DNA of 64,000 bases from Holothuria scabra (lineage: Eukaryota; Echinodermata; Holothuroidea; Aspidochirotida; Holothuriidae), in contig CM074195.1 in NCBI GenBank assembly GCA_037179385.1, positions 10,555,787 through 10,619,786 on the forward strand, written 5' to 3'. Positions 11,952 through 23,713 of the stretch are shown one piece after another. The first letter of the stretch is position 1. Each line of letters starts with the position of its first letter. A model generated the notes under the pieces. It had not been told where the DNA came from. It saw only the letters and a program-made list of their open reading frames with translations, and did no database searches. A program made the position numbers and the translations under genes.

Positions 11952-12092
11952 ACATGATTGGCCAAAGAAGTTTGAGTTACCGCCTCTGCCAAGGAGACTA
12001 GCCGAAAAGCTGAACAAGGGCATATTTCCTGATGAAAGGGAAAGAAGATTAATTATAAGTTGTGTTTTCAATGAGATGTCAGGTTTTGTAAC
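11952..12092 (+). CDS. SAMD3-like exon 1 (first visible)
   Basis: The acceptor is ttttctttaag and the donor GTAAC|gtaagt. The frame reads HDWPKKFELPPLPRRLAEKL, then IFPDERERRLIISCVFNEM. A W--F-LP-LP opening and a short charged helix are typical of the family. It enters with a single split base and leaves in phase 2. Confidence 0.8.
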
Positions 12093-15000
12093 GTAAGTGC
12101 ATTATTTTAGATGTATTTGTTCAATGTTTGATATTCATTTAATTCATTTAGTCATTAAAAAATACTTTGCAAGGTGAATTGTAAAATCAGTATTAACACT
12201 AGAACTTAGCCTGTGTAGAAAGCAGAATATTTTAGACAAGACCTCACAAAGAGGAGAAAACAGGGGTAGTAAACTTTTATATCTGCCCATATCTCTGTAG
12301 TGAAAATGTTTTTCAACTTCTAGAATGCCATTTAATTGTCAGAGAAACAAGGGTAAACATTGATTTTGGTAGGGATCAAAGGCCATCTTGGGTCAAAAAA
12401 GCAAAACTTTCCATGAATTCACAAGTTTGTCATGTAGGGTCACCGGAGGTCAAACAGGAGAATTTCCCAAGAGGCCCCAACATCTTCATGTGTGGTCACT
12501 AGTGGTCAAAAGTAAAATTTCAAGTCCCATGAGTTCCCAAGATGAAATATGAAAAACAGCAATAAGTAACATGAAAAAATAGCCAAGACATGGTGTTGTT
12601 GGGAATAAAGCACATTATTGGAATCTCAATTAATTTCTCCTCTTTTTTGATGTACAGTAGGTAAAGGACGTTTTTCTCTCAGAATGTGGACATGTAACTT
12701 ACAAATAGTGGATCTCTTTGCATGTTTATCTGTAATTTTACTACCACATAAATATCAAATATACTTGTTTTATATAGCCTCTTACTTTTTTTTGTCTGAC
12801 TGGGTCAGTTTTTTTTTTAAATATTTGATTCAAGGAGTGGATTGGGCCAATCACTGTGCATTATTCTAGACTACTACACCACAACACAAAGATATTAAAA
12901 CACAACTCTGTGACAGTGCAAAGCATCCAATGGCATGTTACCTTCAATCAGGAGGTGTTATAATTATTAGCAAAACTGTCAATTCCAATGAATTGCACTG
13001 ACAAATCATGGTCAAAATATGACAAAAACTAATCGATCATGGATTATAGTGTACCGACATGGGTGTAGTAATTCAGATAGGAATACAGGTAGTTTTGTCC
13101 CTGAAGATAGCTTTTCATTTAATTTTACTTCAGGTGTCACATGAATAAGTACTGTAAGTGAGAGTTTGACTGCAATTACAATACATGTGCATATCATTGG
13201 ATTCATTATTGGGGGTGGATAAACCTTGCATTGTCATATTAGTTTGAAAATTTGAGTATTTGCAGTAGGAAATTATAAAAACTCCCTTCTTTATATCCTT
13301 CAAAATTGTAACAAGGTGCTTATATGTGGTTATGTGTTTTGCTGGACTGCCTTCAAACTACTTGTTTGATATAATTTGCATATGTGCCGCAAAATAGGTA
13401 TATGACTGTATTTCCAGAATCTCAACTAAATTAAAACATATATTGTTGAAATAATGTTAAAAATACCACAAAAGCAAATATGATAATGGGTATGAACTAA
13501 ATCCTTTGACACCTTTGTTATTTGGGCACAGGTATCCAACATCAGCTCAGTATAATGAGGTGGCTGCCTTACTTGTACAGAACTTTCCAGTACTGAGGGA
13601 GGAAAATTTCTCTTCAACACCTTATGTAAGTATTTAAGGATGTAATGGCAACATTATAAAACTAAGTGTTTTCACTCAAGTTTCCTATGAGTGAAATTTG
13701 CATTAGGCTAAGTAAAAAATAGCAACTGTTGATCGTAGCCACCCGCATTTTTTGTTTTTGCTGCTAAATCAATTTGTTTTATTTCTGAAATTATGCATCC
13801 TTTGATTTTGTACTTTTATTGCAACTTGAAAATAATTAGTTAGCATTTAAAATAAATCAGGTTCTGTAAAATTGTTGAACAAAAAACTGTCAAACTTCAT
13901 CATCATAATCGTTTGTACAGGGACCACAGTATGCCCAGGCCATGCTTACGGAGCCAATTGCTCTACAGTACACAGAGAGGCAATGGCATGGTGAGGCAAC
14001 CAAAGGCAAACTCGTGTTTGTAACCTTGTACATTGCCTCAGTGCATTTCAGCGCTGAACAGAGAATTTCACCGGGGCAGGAGGCCATTTTGAATGTTGGC
14101 TACTTTGAAGTTAAAAGTAAAAAATAAAAATGCCCTGCACACTCAGTCTTTTTCTAGAAAATCAGTACGATCAGCAGTTGTCTCTTTTAATGGGCCTTAG
14201 GTCTATGCACTTTTGTGAGTAGAGTCCAGAGGAGGGAGGGGGTACTACTGTTGTGTACAGTGCGCTTTTGAATTGTTACTGTGACATACATGTTGATAGT
14301 TCCTGCAAAGTAAATTCTAATCCTGTACAGCTTTGGTGGATGGCGTCAACATTTCAACAAAAGTTTTCTTCTTCTTCATGTGTGGAGATTTGGGGCTGAA
14401 ATTTTGGTGTATGATTGCTTGGAAGCAGTGCATTAATGCTTGCCTCTTTGCATTCTAATATAAGACATTTAATTAAATTGTGTTTTAAAGCTGTTTTAGT
14501 TAGCTGTGCCATTTAACTACTTATATTGCACTAATAGCAGAGTGTGCTTGGCTGGGTGTTCAGTTCTTATCTTGCACGTGGTTATGCAGGCTGTTTGAGC
14601 TGGTCCTTGATATCGATGATACAGCTCTTCCCACTGATCAGTTTTCCTACTTTTCTGGGCATTTGCTCACCCATGTCTTTATTTATGTGGTCTCTATATT
14701 GCACTGTGGTCAGTATGGCCTAACACATGAAATGAAGTGTAGCTTGTAAATAAATATGGACTGTGAAGATATTACCCATTCTGTTCTGTTCAATCATTTA
14801 ATCATTAATTGGCCAAGGTAAGTAATTGAAAAATGACTGTTTTAAAGACCCAATACAGTGGCCTTCTTTTGAGTCTCTGGGTATTATTTTGATCAGTACA
14901 AAGCCATGCAGTGTTGACATGAGGATTTGAAGGTGCAACAAAATGTATACGCTGCTGCACTTGAACAATTTATAGGTACTGTACATCATCCATACATTAT

Positions 15001-18000
15001 AAAGCATGCTCACAGATTTACATACAAAAATAATAATGATGCTTTTTTTTATCAAATCACAAGTATTTTGCGGTCACTCTTCTTTAATTCGTTGCACTTA
15101 CTGTAAGTTTGTAATGTAAGGAGGTTTTTGGAACAGATCAATAAAAGATAAAATTTGGTTATTTTGAGTTCCTCTATTTATTAAACAGATACTGTAATAG
15201 AAATTGTGTGGGCTTTCCAATTAGCATTGCTGTACTAGTTTTATGAAATCTTGTTATGATAGAAAGCTTCCCCTAGATCATCTAAAAAAGTTAAAGCACT
15301 ATGCAGAAAAATACTGTAGCTATCACAGTAGCTTCTATGTCCAGCTTCATGGAAAAAAGTTGTCACACTGCTTCCGTTGTGTTTAATTTGTCACTGGACA
15401 TTTTTGGACATGAAGTCACTGGAGTTGTGACTTCATGGTGAAAGCAAATACTATTGAAATTGACTTCAATCAAGATGCCATGCAACCTGATTTAATTATG
15501 GCATGGACTCCATTGCAAAGTAGCTATTGGGGCTAAAACAGCACAAAATACCTTTAGACAGCCTTCAAGTTAAAGATATTGATTACTGAAATAACACCTG
15601 TTTGATCCTTTTTGAGCTTAAAGGGAAATTCTATGGAATATCATTTAGATTCAAATAGTTTCCATTTATTTATTATCTTTGAAAACCTAATTTCATTGCT
15701 ATCAAGAAAGAAGTTAGCTTGTGGGCAGCTTTGCTCATGCATTGGTTTCAAAATATGCATGCTGCTGCAACATTCCATATGAGTAACAAAAGTCTAATTA
15801 TACCATTACATTTCCCCATTTTGTTTTTCTTTTGTAGTATTACTGGAAAATAAGGATAATGGATAAATTTAGAAATGAGAGAAAGAACCTCCTCAAGAAG
15901 AGGAAACCAGAAAAGGAAACACCAACATCCATTCCATCAACGTCAAAGGTACAAAAGACTTTACTAACTGGTGAGGATGCTGCAAGTATTGTCAGGCATC
16001 AAAAGTAAGAGCTTGTTCCAGCTATTTGCCATTTTCATTTGCCTTGTCTTCATACATAGAAAATAAATACATTTTTTCTGATCAATGATCACTGAATATG
16101 AGAAGTTTTGAAAATTCACAAAGCATATATTGCTAGAAAATTAATTAAGTGTCCTTTACCTTACAGTCCTGTTCAAAGAGGGATTAGAAAACCGAGTTAG
16201 ACAGCTCCACATGTTCCCTTCAATCAACCATCCCAACTTTAAAAATTATTTGTTACTATTAACTCCTTCATTTATGCTAATATTATTCCTGAAACCAATT
16301 TAATTCTATTTTTATAAAATATTTTTATACTTATATTTTTCTTTTTATAAAATATTTTTATACTTATATTTTTCCTTCTGGTTCCTGCCCTGGAAACACT
16401 TGAATTAAACTACATGGAAAATTTCTTAGACAGGTGTTAGCCAATTAAATTGTATGACATTAGTGAAATTCTGTCATATCTTTCAGTCTAGCACTGCAGT
16501 CACAATTCATTTTGTGAATTTTCTTGCTGTTGACTTAGAGACTGAGACTGTCTTGATCTGTTTTATATCTATTGTCAATGTTGAACCAAAAAGCATAATT
16601 ACTTTGTTAAGCTTCAACTACCACCCTTCTTTCAGTTTATTGAAATATCTTGGCCCAACAATTTACAAATCTCAAAGGTAAAAGTTGGATAGACCAAGTT
16701 ACCCACTGTACATATAAGGAGGGGGAGAGAATTGTTTAGTGTGTCACTAAGTATCATACATCTTTTGTTCATGTAGTTTGGTTTAAATTTGAACTGGATC
16801 CATTCAAGTGGGCACTGAACCAAACAAGTTGGTTCATTTGGAACAGCCAAATTAAGCTAATCAAGTATTTGAAATAACTGTTACTGAGTGCTCATCCCTT
16901 TCTACCCTTTTTGAACCAGCCGTGTTTATTTAAGTCATGTATATGGTTTTGTTGAACATGTTTCCCACTATTTTAAGGCTGAGAACACACGGTGCCAAAA
17001 GCCTTTGTATTGATAACACAGGTATATTCTACTCTTTGAAAATGTACCACAATTTTGCATTGTGTGTTGCTTTTAAATCAGAAATTACAAAACGGATACC
17101 ATATTGCAAAAGTTGAAATTGGCAAACTTTCCAGCTAGGGCAAAAGTAAAGGGCCAAAAAACAGAAAATGTACCAAAAATGATTTAATGTGAAAATTTCT
17201 GCACTTAAATATTAGAACTGGTCATTTCAGTCACTGTTAAGGGAGGTTTGAGATACTGTACTCAGAGTGACAGTTCTATGTATAACTTTAATAAGTAGCT
17301 TTAGGTCCCCTTTCTTCCTAAAGACACCTTTTGAAAATAAGTTACCAATGTAACTAAACATTCTTGCATTCCCCTTTGTTGTTATTATAGGTGGCTTCAA
17401 GAGGAAGCAAAAAGAAAAAGAAAGATGCTCAGAAGATTTCCCTACTAATGGGAAAAACATATCTGTCAAGACGGGAAGACATTCTAAACCATCCTGAAAA
17501 GGTCTCCTTTTGGAAGGAAAAATACCCATTGTTGTTTGATTCCAAAGAGGTAATGTATTCATTTTGTGGCTTGTTAGTGAATTAGTTAAAACACACACTA
17601 ATACTCACAATATAATCCAAGCTAAATGATGGTCTCATAGACAGTCTTTTAAGTGTGGTAGCACCTGTAATGGTGGATATACCTGGTGCAGGTACCGTTC
17701 ATGATTTACCTCCAATGTGAAGAGAGGCTTTATTAATTGAAGTAAGCAGGACTGTCACCAGACCACACTTGGTGCTAGGTAATTTTGACTGTGTTCCTTT
17801 TAGTGATCACGACCCAGGGGGTAGAAATCAGCTAAGAGATGGGCTAAAATAATGCCTCAGTCGACTGTCTCAGTCGGAGATTAATATTACATCCAAATTT
17901 CTTTCAAATTATTGCACCATTATTGAGAAAAAGAGAAAGGGAGGGTATAACTTACATGGCTGCCGGTGCAACTCACCATCACGGCAGGACTAGCCAACCT

Positions 18001-20522
18001 CCTCCTGGCATATAGTGACATCCCGGGAGGTTAAGTATCTTGCTCAAGGATACAATGTAGTGACTGAGGCAGGAGTCAAACTAGTCTTTAGATTACAAGT
18101 TTAAAACCTTATCCAATTTATAGGTCATCATGCACTCAGTTGTACATGTCTTGCTTGTTACAATAATGCTCTTTCAAAGACAATTTATAAGCCAAGTTGC
18201 ATTTTTCTCGTCTTCTAGCTCCTCCTGTGGTTAAAAACATTCCTTTTTCACCTCCTAAATTTTTAAGAGTTGAGTTTAGCTTCATTGCCCAGTTTCAAAA
18301 TCTGCTGACTGTACTAGTAGTGTTTGTAATTCACCACTGTTTAAATCTCATTTCACTGATTTGCAGGTTATTGCCCACCCATCATAACTTACCAGTTCAA
18401 AACATGCTTTGAGAAAAAATATCACAAATTGAAATTGTGAAGTATGGAATACCTATGTAAATATAATCATGTGGGTGTGCCTTTTAATATAAGTATTTGC
18501 TATCATTATCTGTGAATGATTGCACTTTCAAAGTTGGCATATTGCAGTCATTAAACAAAAGTTTGAGTCGTCATACTTGTTATAGTAGAGGCAAGTGGGG
18601 TTCTGTCAGGGTATTTAAAAAGACATGCAAGGGGGTGACTGTATCAAAGTTTTTGAAACCTAGTGTCCTGTTAGTGAAAAAGGGCACCATCCATTCATAT
18701 TTTACTTTGTTTGATTAATTAGTAAATTATTTTTCTGGTGAAACAAAACTGTGTTTGATGTGAACTTGTGTAAGGACAAGCAAAACTGTTTCTTGAGAAA
18801 ATGTGTTCTACCTATTATGTGTGAAAAAGGTTAACATGACAGGTAATAGTAAATCTTTTTGTTTTAGTTAAAGAATCCAGAAGTGTGTTAACAAGGAATT
18901 GAATGAGCAATGGAAGTTAATCAACTGCTAATGAATTTGCCCTTTTTCAGATTGTCAAAGAGTTCTGGAGGATAACAGACAGAAACCCTCTTCTGACATT
19001 GAAAGATGCTGTAAAACAATTTATGAACGTCCTGGATAACAAGTCAAGAGTGGAGAAAGATGATGTTCTTTGTGCATACCAGGAGAAAGTCAAAACATTA
19101 AAGGAAGAGGATGATGTAAATGGTATGTAGAAAAGTAATGTGTTACTTACTTCTTGCTTTGACAGATGAAACCATCCCTTATGAAGTCAATTGCATTGCC
19201 TCTGAATGTGAAAAGGGTTAGGTCAATGCATTTATTAAATCTTACCTCCTTTCTATCACCATATGGTGATAGAACGGAGGTAAGATTTGACATATTTCAA
19301 TGTAAAATAAATTACCTTTTGCAGTTAAAAGCATGGTCTACTTTGAAAAAAATATTGTGGGTAGTATTGGGACCAATGAATAAGGGCTCTGCAATTCATC
19401 ATTTAATTAAATACATGTTTCCACTTTAGAAGGGAGGGGGTTGAGACACCCTTGTGGAGGGCAATTCACACCGCAAAAGTCTCCTACAGCTTCAACATTG
19501 CTATTGTGCTTGGTTCTTTTATTACCCAGACAATAACAAAAAGTAAGAACAGCAAAATTAAAAATTAAATGAGTGTTACGGAGGAAGAAACAATTTAGTC
19601 CAGCTTTGACTGAGATTTCCAGAAGAACAAGAAATTCAATATCAATATTTATTTAGTTTTATACTGATTTCTATTTGATATGTGTTGTCGTTTATCAAAA
19701 TGTTAAAATAGTACATAATTAATTACTTTTTTGCAGATCTGAGGTGTACAACTGTTCTGCTTATTCTACCATCCTGCTTTAAAGAAGATATCAACAGTGT
19801 TTTTGTGCTGGACAACCAGGTAACTTAGAAACCATTCAGACAGCACTTTATGGGTGTATAATTGCTAATTCTATCATTTTTCCCCTTTCCCATCAGTAAG
19901 TTCTACATTATTGACAGTCGTTGCCCCATTAATTCAGAGTCAAAGGGCATTTTGCATGTTGTTACTCTAATCCTGCAACTCTGGCCTTACTAGGAACTTC
20001 TGGAACATTTTTTTGTGTTATAATTATTTTCACACTTGGCACCTTTAGCCTGAAAAGTATTGTACATTCTTGTTGTGGACTCCTGTGATGGGTTTGGAAA
20101 GTTTCTTAAAGCAGTAGCAGCCAGTTTCCTGCATGCACCTTCTCCACCCTACATAATATCTTATTCTGAGATGAGCAAATGAAGCAAGCAAAATGTTGTA
20201 AGAATTAATGGATTACCGTTATTTTGTTTTTCAGAACAATGCTGACAAGCCACTCTCGTCAGAGCCAGTCCTCCTTGGTACTGGACATAACCACCTGGAT
20301 GCAAAGGACATGTACATCATGGCTGAAAATGCAGTGGTGTGTGAGGTATCATCCATTATCCAAGGATTTGAGTGCCTTATTGCAACCTATTATGCATTCA
20401 ATGTAAGCTTTCCTCAAAAATGTAAAAAACTGCTCCTTTTCCTGGATTTGATGTTGGGATCAAAAGCAAAGAAGATTCCAAGATCCTTAGCAACATTTAT
20501 TACAAAATATACAGACAAGTAA
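11952..20522 (+). CDS. SAMD3-like protein, gene span (7 coding exons)
   Basis: Exons 11952-12092, 13532-13625, 15838-15948 (or -16004), 17391-17549, 18951-19122, 19737-19819 and 20235-20522 encode ~350 residues. They follow the order typical of the animal family annotated as sterile alpha motif domain-containing protein 3-like: HDWPKKFELPPLP opening, YPTSAQYNEVAALLVQNFP, YYWKIRIMDKFRNERKN, a Lys/Glu-rich hinge, TYLSRREDILN with KYPLLFD, then a C-terminal domain with LLILPSCFKED and ATYYAFNVSFPQKCKKLL. Molecular function of this C-terminal region is not established. Any SAM domain would be upstream of 11952; none was found. The 5' end is therefore incomplete. The junction between the third and fourth exons is problematic (see findings). 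Confidence 0.75.
12093..13531 (+). other. intron with dispersed repeat
   Basis: 12285-12600 resembles a dispersed repeat also present near 46080 and 47400, with the recurring theme AAGGTCATCTAGGGTCA / GGGTCACCGGAGGTCAAA. Otherwise it is AT-rich with no exon. Confidence 0.4.
13532..13625 (+). CDS. SAMD3-like exon 2
   Basis: The acceptor is tttgggcacag and the donor CCTTAT|gtaagt. The frame reads YPTSAQYNEVAALLVQNFPV and continues to REENFSSTPY. YPT--QY--VA--LV---P is the most characteristic motif of this family. It ends in phase 0. Confidence 0.85.
13921..14127 (+). CDS. candidate alternative last exon
   Basis: The acceptor gtttgtacag is followed in phase 0 by 68 codons (GPQYAQAMLTEPIALQYTER, later WHGEATKGKLVFV and ISPGQEAILNVGYF) and TAA. 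The phase matches the exon ending at 13625, so splicing here instead of to 15838 would give a short C-terminally different isoform. No domain is recognised and there is no independent evidence of expression. It could instead be a chance frame. Confidence 0.35.
   Translation, partial: GPQYAQAMLTEPIALQYTERQWHGEATKGKLVFVTLYIASVHFSAEQRISPGQEAILNVGYFEVKSKK
14128..15837 (+). other. intron or 3' UTR of alternative exon
   Basis: An AATAAA near 14749 could end the alternative transcript. The rest is AT-rich without recognised repeats or exons. Confidence 0.4.
15838..16004 (+). CDS. SAMD3-like exon 3 (donor uncertain: 15948 or 16004)
   Basis: The acceptor is ttcttttgtag. The frame reads YYWKIRIMDKFRNERKNLLK, then KRKPEKETPTSIPSTSK. 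W----I--KF--ER is the family motif, followed by a basic hinge. A strong donor CAAAA|gtaaga ends the exon at 16004 after GEDAASIVRHQ. A weaker donor AAAG|gtacaa at 15948 is the one that keeps the next exon in frame. See the finding at 15949-17460. Confidence 0.75.
16005..17390 (+). other. intron
   Basis: Apart from the 33 bp duplication no supported element is seen. A short stretch ending TCTCAAAG|gtaaaa at 16677 has splice-like borders but no family character. Confidence 0.4.
16309..16374. repeat. two tandem 33 bp direct repeats
   Basis: Two identical adjacent 33 bp AT-rich units (16309-16341 and 16342-16374), beginning TTTTTATAAAATATTTTTAT, lie within an intron. Perfect identity points to a recent slippage duplication. 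Confidence 0.9.
17391..17549 (+). CDS. SAMD3-like exon 4
   Basis: The acceptor is gttattatag and the donor AAAGAG|gtaatg. The phase-0 frame contains KKKKKDAQKISLLMGKTYLS, RREDILNHPEK and KEKYPLLFDSKE, matching the family's TY--RR--I and YP-LF signatures. In an alternative frame the first 17 codons also look family-like (WLQEEAKRKRKML) before hitting a stop. Confidence 0.8.
17550..18950 (+). other. intron with probable antisense SINE relic
   Basis: 17930-18130 reads like a degraded tRNA-derived SINE in antisense: a GGTTAAGTATCTTGCTCAAG segment, then CAGGAGTCAAACTAGTCTTT, which corresponds to an eroded B box on the reverse strand. The rest of the intron has nothing recognisable. Confidence 0.4.
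18951..19122 (+). CDS. SAMD3-like exon 5
   Basis: The acceptor is ccctttttcag and the donor GTAAATG|gtatgt. The frame reads IVKEFWRITDRNPLLTLKDA, VKQFMNVLDNKSRVEKDD and later YQEKVKTLKEEDDVN. It is likely a helical segment rich in charged residues. Phase 0 in, phase 1 out. Confidence 0.8.
19123..19736 (+). other. intron with the 52 bp palindrome
   Basis: Nothing else is recognised; AT-rich. Confidence 0.4.
19237..19288. repeat. near-perfect 52 bp palindrome
   Basis: The left arm starting AAATCTTACCTCCTTTCTAT and the right arm ending GGAGGTAAGATTT are complementary at 25 of 26 positions with no spacer. It is intronic and would extrude as a long hairpin. Confidence 0.9.
19737..19819 (+). CDS. 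SAMD3-like exon 6
   Basis: The acceptor is ttacttttttgcag and the donor AACCAG|gtaact. The frame reads DLRCTTVLLILPSCFKEDIN and SVFVLDNQ. It is a small exon, phase 1 in and phase 0 out, typical of the family's LP-LF-E segment. Confidence 0.8.
20235..20522 (+). CDS. SAMD3-like last exon with stop
   Basis: The acceptor is ttgtttttcag. The frame reads NNADKPLSSEPVLLGTGHN, EVSSIIQGFECLIATYYAFN and VSFPQKCKKLLLFLDLML, ending TKYTDK and TAA. A donor-like AAT|gtaagc at 20402 is probably not used, because the frame past it keeps the family's YY-F---YP pattern. A possible poly(A) signal AATAAA is at 20891. Confidence 0.85.
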   Translation, partial: NNADKPLSSEPVLLGTGHNHLDAKDMYIMAENAVVCEVSSIIQGFECLIATYYAFNVSFPQKCKKLLLFLDLMLGSKAKKIPRSLATFITKYTDK

Positions 20523-22947
20523 TGTCTTTATAGTGCTTCAGAGTCTTGTGTGGGTGACATTAGCTTTGTTATATAGTTGAAAGTTTTGTTAACTTTGTGT
20601 TTCCTTGTTAGAAGCTTGATAGTTTACTTAACCCTGTCTGAATTAGATCATTTTGCTGTTTGTTAGATAAAATAAGCCTTTATCTTACCTACATACAATA
20701 TAACCTGTTCATACCATTTGTTCATATTTAATGGTTGTTTGTTGTATGCCCTATCAGTATTGGGTGAAAAGTCCCAATATATTCAACTTGAGATTTTTAC
20801 AGATTTGCATGAAAAAGACGTAAGATTGTATTTTGTGGTAATTATAGACTGCTGCAATGTGAGAGGGTATATTAGTTATGACATTACCATAATAAACCAT
20901 GTGAGTTTTTTGTAGAGATCTGCCATATTGGCTTTCCACATACCAGCCTAGGGTCAAGTATTTCTGTATTTACATCCATCATCAAAATAAAAATGGGTAT
21001 TATTCCAAAAAAATTGTGCGATGTGGTACTCGTGGCATAAAGTAATTTAATGGATAAATTTAGAGCAAATTAAAAAAGATATCAAAGTCTGCCACAACGT
21101 TGTTGATCGTAGTGTGTAAGCATATTTTGTTCAGTACATTCTTGGAAAAATAGTGTCAGCTTGAGAAATTTCTCATGTAAGATTAAAACTTTAATACACA
21201 TACGTGGTTGGTTCTGTTCTGGTTCTGTTCTGTTGTACCATACTTTTTTGTTTCTTATTATTTCATGATTTCATATCTTTGTTTTGATCATTGTAGCACT
21301 GTCATGGTAATGGACCAGCATTTGCTTTTGCTAAAATTTATCAGGTCTTTTGTTTAAGAGAGTTTAAGAGAGTCATAATCTGATTCTACAGTAATACATT
21401 GCTCTGCTTTCAGTTATTGAGGATGAAGAAATTCTATATGTAAAACTTGACAAAGCTTTTTCTCCTTTTATCTCTCACAGTGGCATTAATATAGTTTTAA
21501 AGGGATATGACATCAGAAAAAGTTGCCCTCCTACTCTTCATCAAAACCTTATGCCATGTCATTTAAACCTTACAATCTGAAGTGTACAGTCTTTTTCTGG
21601 ATCTACTGTAAGAAAAATATTAAGGTAGACTAGCCTTTAAGGTCAAGTTAAAAAAAATATGGCAAATCAACTTCAATCAATTTTTTAAAGTGTTTCTTTG
21701 TTACTGGTTTTCAACTTTTAATCTTTTTGATATGCATGGACTGTTCCGTAACTTCAACTTTGTTAGGTACTGTATTGCTATCTTTATCTTAAGATTGTGA
21801 GGCTTTCTTTCCATAAAAACAAACAATTCATTCAGAAATACTATGATTTATATCAACGTGTTCACCCAGAAAACTGATCTTTTCTGAATGAAGAAAACCT
21901 CTTGCTATAAATATGTCAACTGATCCTGCAGTTTACAGAAAATTTGCCTCTCCTTAAATATCTTGAAATCATTTCTCTTTTCAGTTATCAGTTTATGCCA
22001 TGCATGTCTTTGGGTATCATGTCAGTGTATTCCATATACATCATGCCAAATTATCAGCAACTTAAGTCATCATGATTCACATGTTGGGACACAGACATTT
22101 GTTTTTCTCCTGAAAGTACAATAAAAGTTTTAGAAAACATTCCTTGCTTACTAACTGTCATTTATATACCCATGTATATTTACTAACCAGACAAGAACCC
22201 TCTAAAACTTCAGTTAGTATTTCTACATGTCTCTACGTATAATTTTACTACTTGGGTAGTGAAATCAGGGACAAAACCAAAAGCAGTATTTCCATTAGCT
22301 GGGTAGTATTCATAAACACCAAACCTAGTAAACTTACTTTAATAATGAGTAAACATACTCATTACAGGCTACTACAATTACGCCCCGAGGTGAGTAAAAT
22401 CAGGGATCTAAATTTACTCACTTTTGTGAGTATTTTTTTTTTCAGTGTAATGAAGCTTCCAAGGGTGGAATACCCATATTTTTATGGTGATCCTGGGTAG
22501 TATTTCAGTTTTAGCAAATCATGCAATGTACGTACTGCTAGTAAATCACAGTGTGAGTTTACAAAGTTTCAACATCTTATTAAATTTTGTAAAAGTAAAG
22601 CTTACAGTGCAATCAGTTCAAGGGACAAAATGGGTCTTTGAAGGCACTGGAAATATTGTTGATACAATTTGGTAAGCCCCCGAGAATCTAAGAGGCAATG
22701 CTGTCAAAGCTTGAGAGGAGAAAGGATGTGGAAACATCAGATGGATTGTGGGAGTAAATTGTGGGGATTAATTGAGGATTTGAAAAAAAATACCAAAGTA
22801 CCTTTTCAAAATTGGGACGCAGCTGCTGAGTATAATGGCAGATATTTAAACGATTTCATAAACATAGTCACAAAAAAAAAAAAAGACCGGCATGATGTAT
22901 TTATCAGATTGAGGTAAGATGAAGTAGTTGTTGCATGTGATATTGCG
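20523..22947. other. 3' flank and intergenic DNA, no gene seen
   Basis: AT-rich sequence. 22255-22440 has repeated words around TGAGTAAA/GGGTAGT flanking short inverted segments (CACTTTTGTGAG), suggesting a decayed repeat. No coding region is supported. Confidence 0.45.
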
Positions 22948-23190
22948 TAAATTCCCAGGGTTGAATTCCATTTGACACCATTTGCGAATTGTCTGAATGG
23001 TAATTTTTTCACTGTGTTTTTGGTACTTCTGAAAGGTCACAAATGATCTTGAATGGTTCCATTTGCAAATCGTCTTTAAATGGTCCGGCATGCAAATGGT
23101 TTTTGAATGGAATGACTGGTCCCAAATGGTGTCCAGCGGTACCATTTGCAAATGGTCTTCACATGGTCTGGCATGCAAATGGAATGACTG

Positions 23191-23221
23191 AAACCATTCA
23201 CAAATGATTTGTGAATGGTTT
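23191..23221. repeat. 31 bp perfect palindrome in subterminal array
   Basis: AAACCATTCACAAAT, a single G, then its exact complement. It is part of the 5' subterminal word array of the inverted-repeat element. Confidence 0.9.
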
Positions 23222-23566
23222 ATTCATGGTAATGCATCTCAACAATTTCAAACAAACGAAACGAAACGAAACGGAAATAATTTCAATGAGAAACCACTTA
23301 CAAATGGTCTAACAATGGTTTCTATGAGCAATTTCAAGACGGAAAATACTGTCCAGTTGCTGTACAACCAAAAGTAATTTAAACAATATAAGAATTTAAC
23401 TATAGTAGTAAACAGAGTGTATGATTATTAACCCCTGTTGGCATTCTGTTCAGCTTACAGAACAGGAATGCTAGATAGCATAGATCATGCAGCTGGCAAA
23501 CCACTGAAGAATATTACATGTAATGGTTGGGCACTGATACCCACAAGGTAAATAGAGAAAAAAAAT

Positions 23567-23713
23567 GAATAGTCCATATGGGAACAATTTCACTCCAAAT
23601 TCAAAAGTCAATTGATACTTGGCATGTTTGTTACAAACTTAAACCAGGGAGTTGCTAGAGAAGGAGAAACAACTTTTGAATTTGGAGTGAAATTGTTCCC
23701 ATATGGACTATTC
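23567..23713. repeat. 42 bp perfect inverted repeat with 63 bp loop
   Basis: Arms 23567-23608 (starting GAATAGTCCATATGGGAACA) and 23672-23713 are exact complements across all 42 bases. The loop holds CAGGGAGTTGCTAGAGAA, whose exact complement recurs at about 24268-24287, so a second, larger foldback overlaps the first. Confidence 0.95.

Noticed and set aside
16493..16677. extra SAMD3-like exon ending at TCTCAAAG|gtaaaa
   Set aside because: The frame has no similarity to the family and would not repair the exon 3 to exon 4 phase problem convincingly.
17227..17598. 123-codon open frame on the - strand
   Set aside because: It is the shadow of the SAMD3-like exon 17391-17549, with no domain character.
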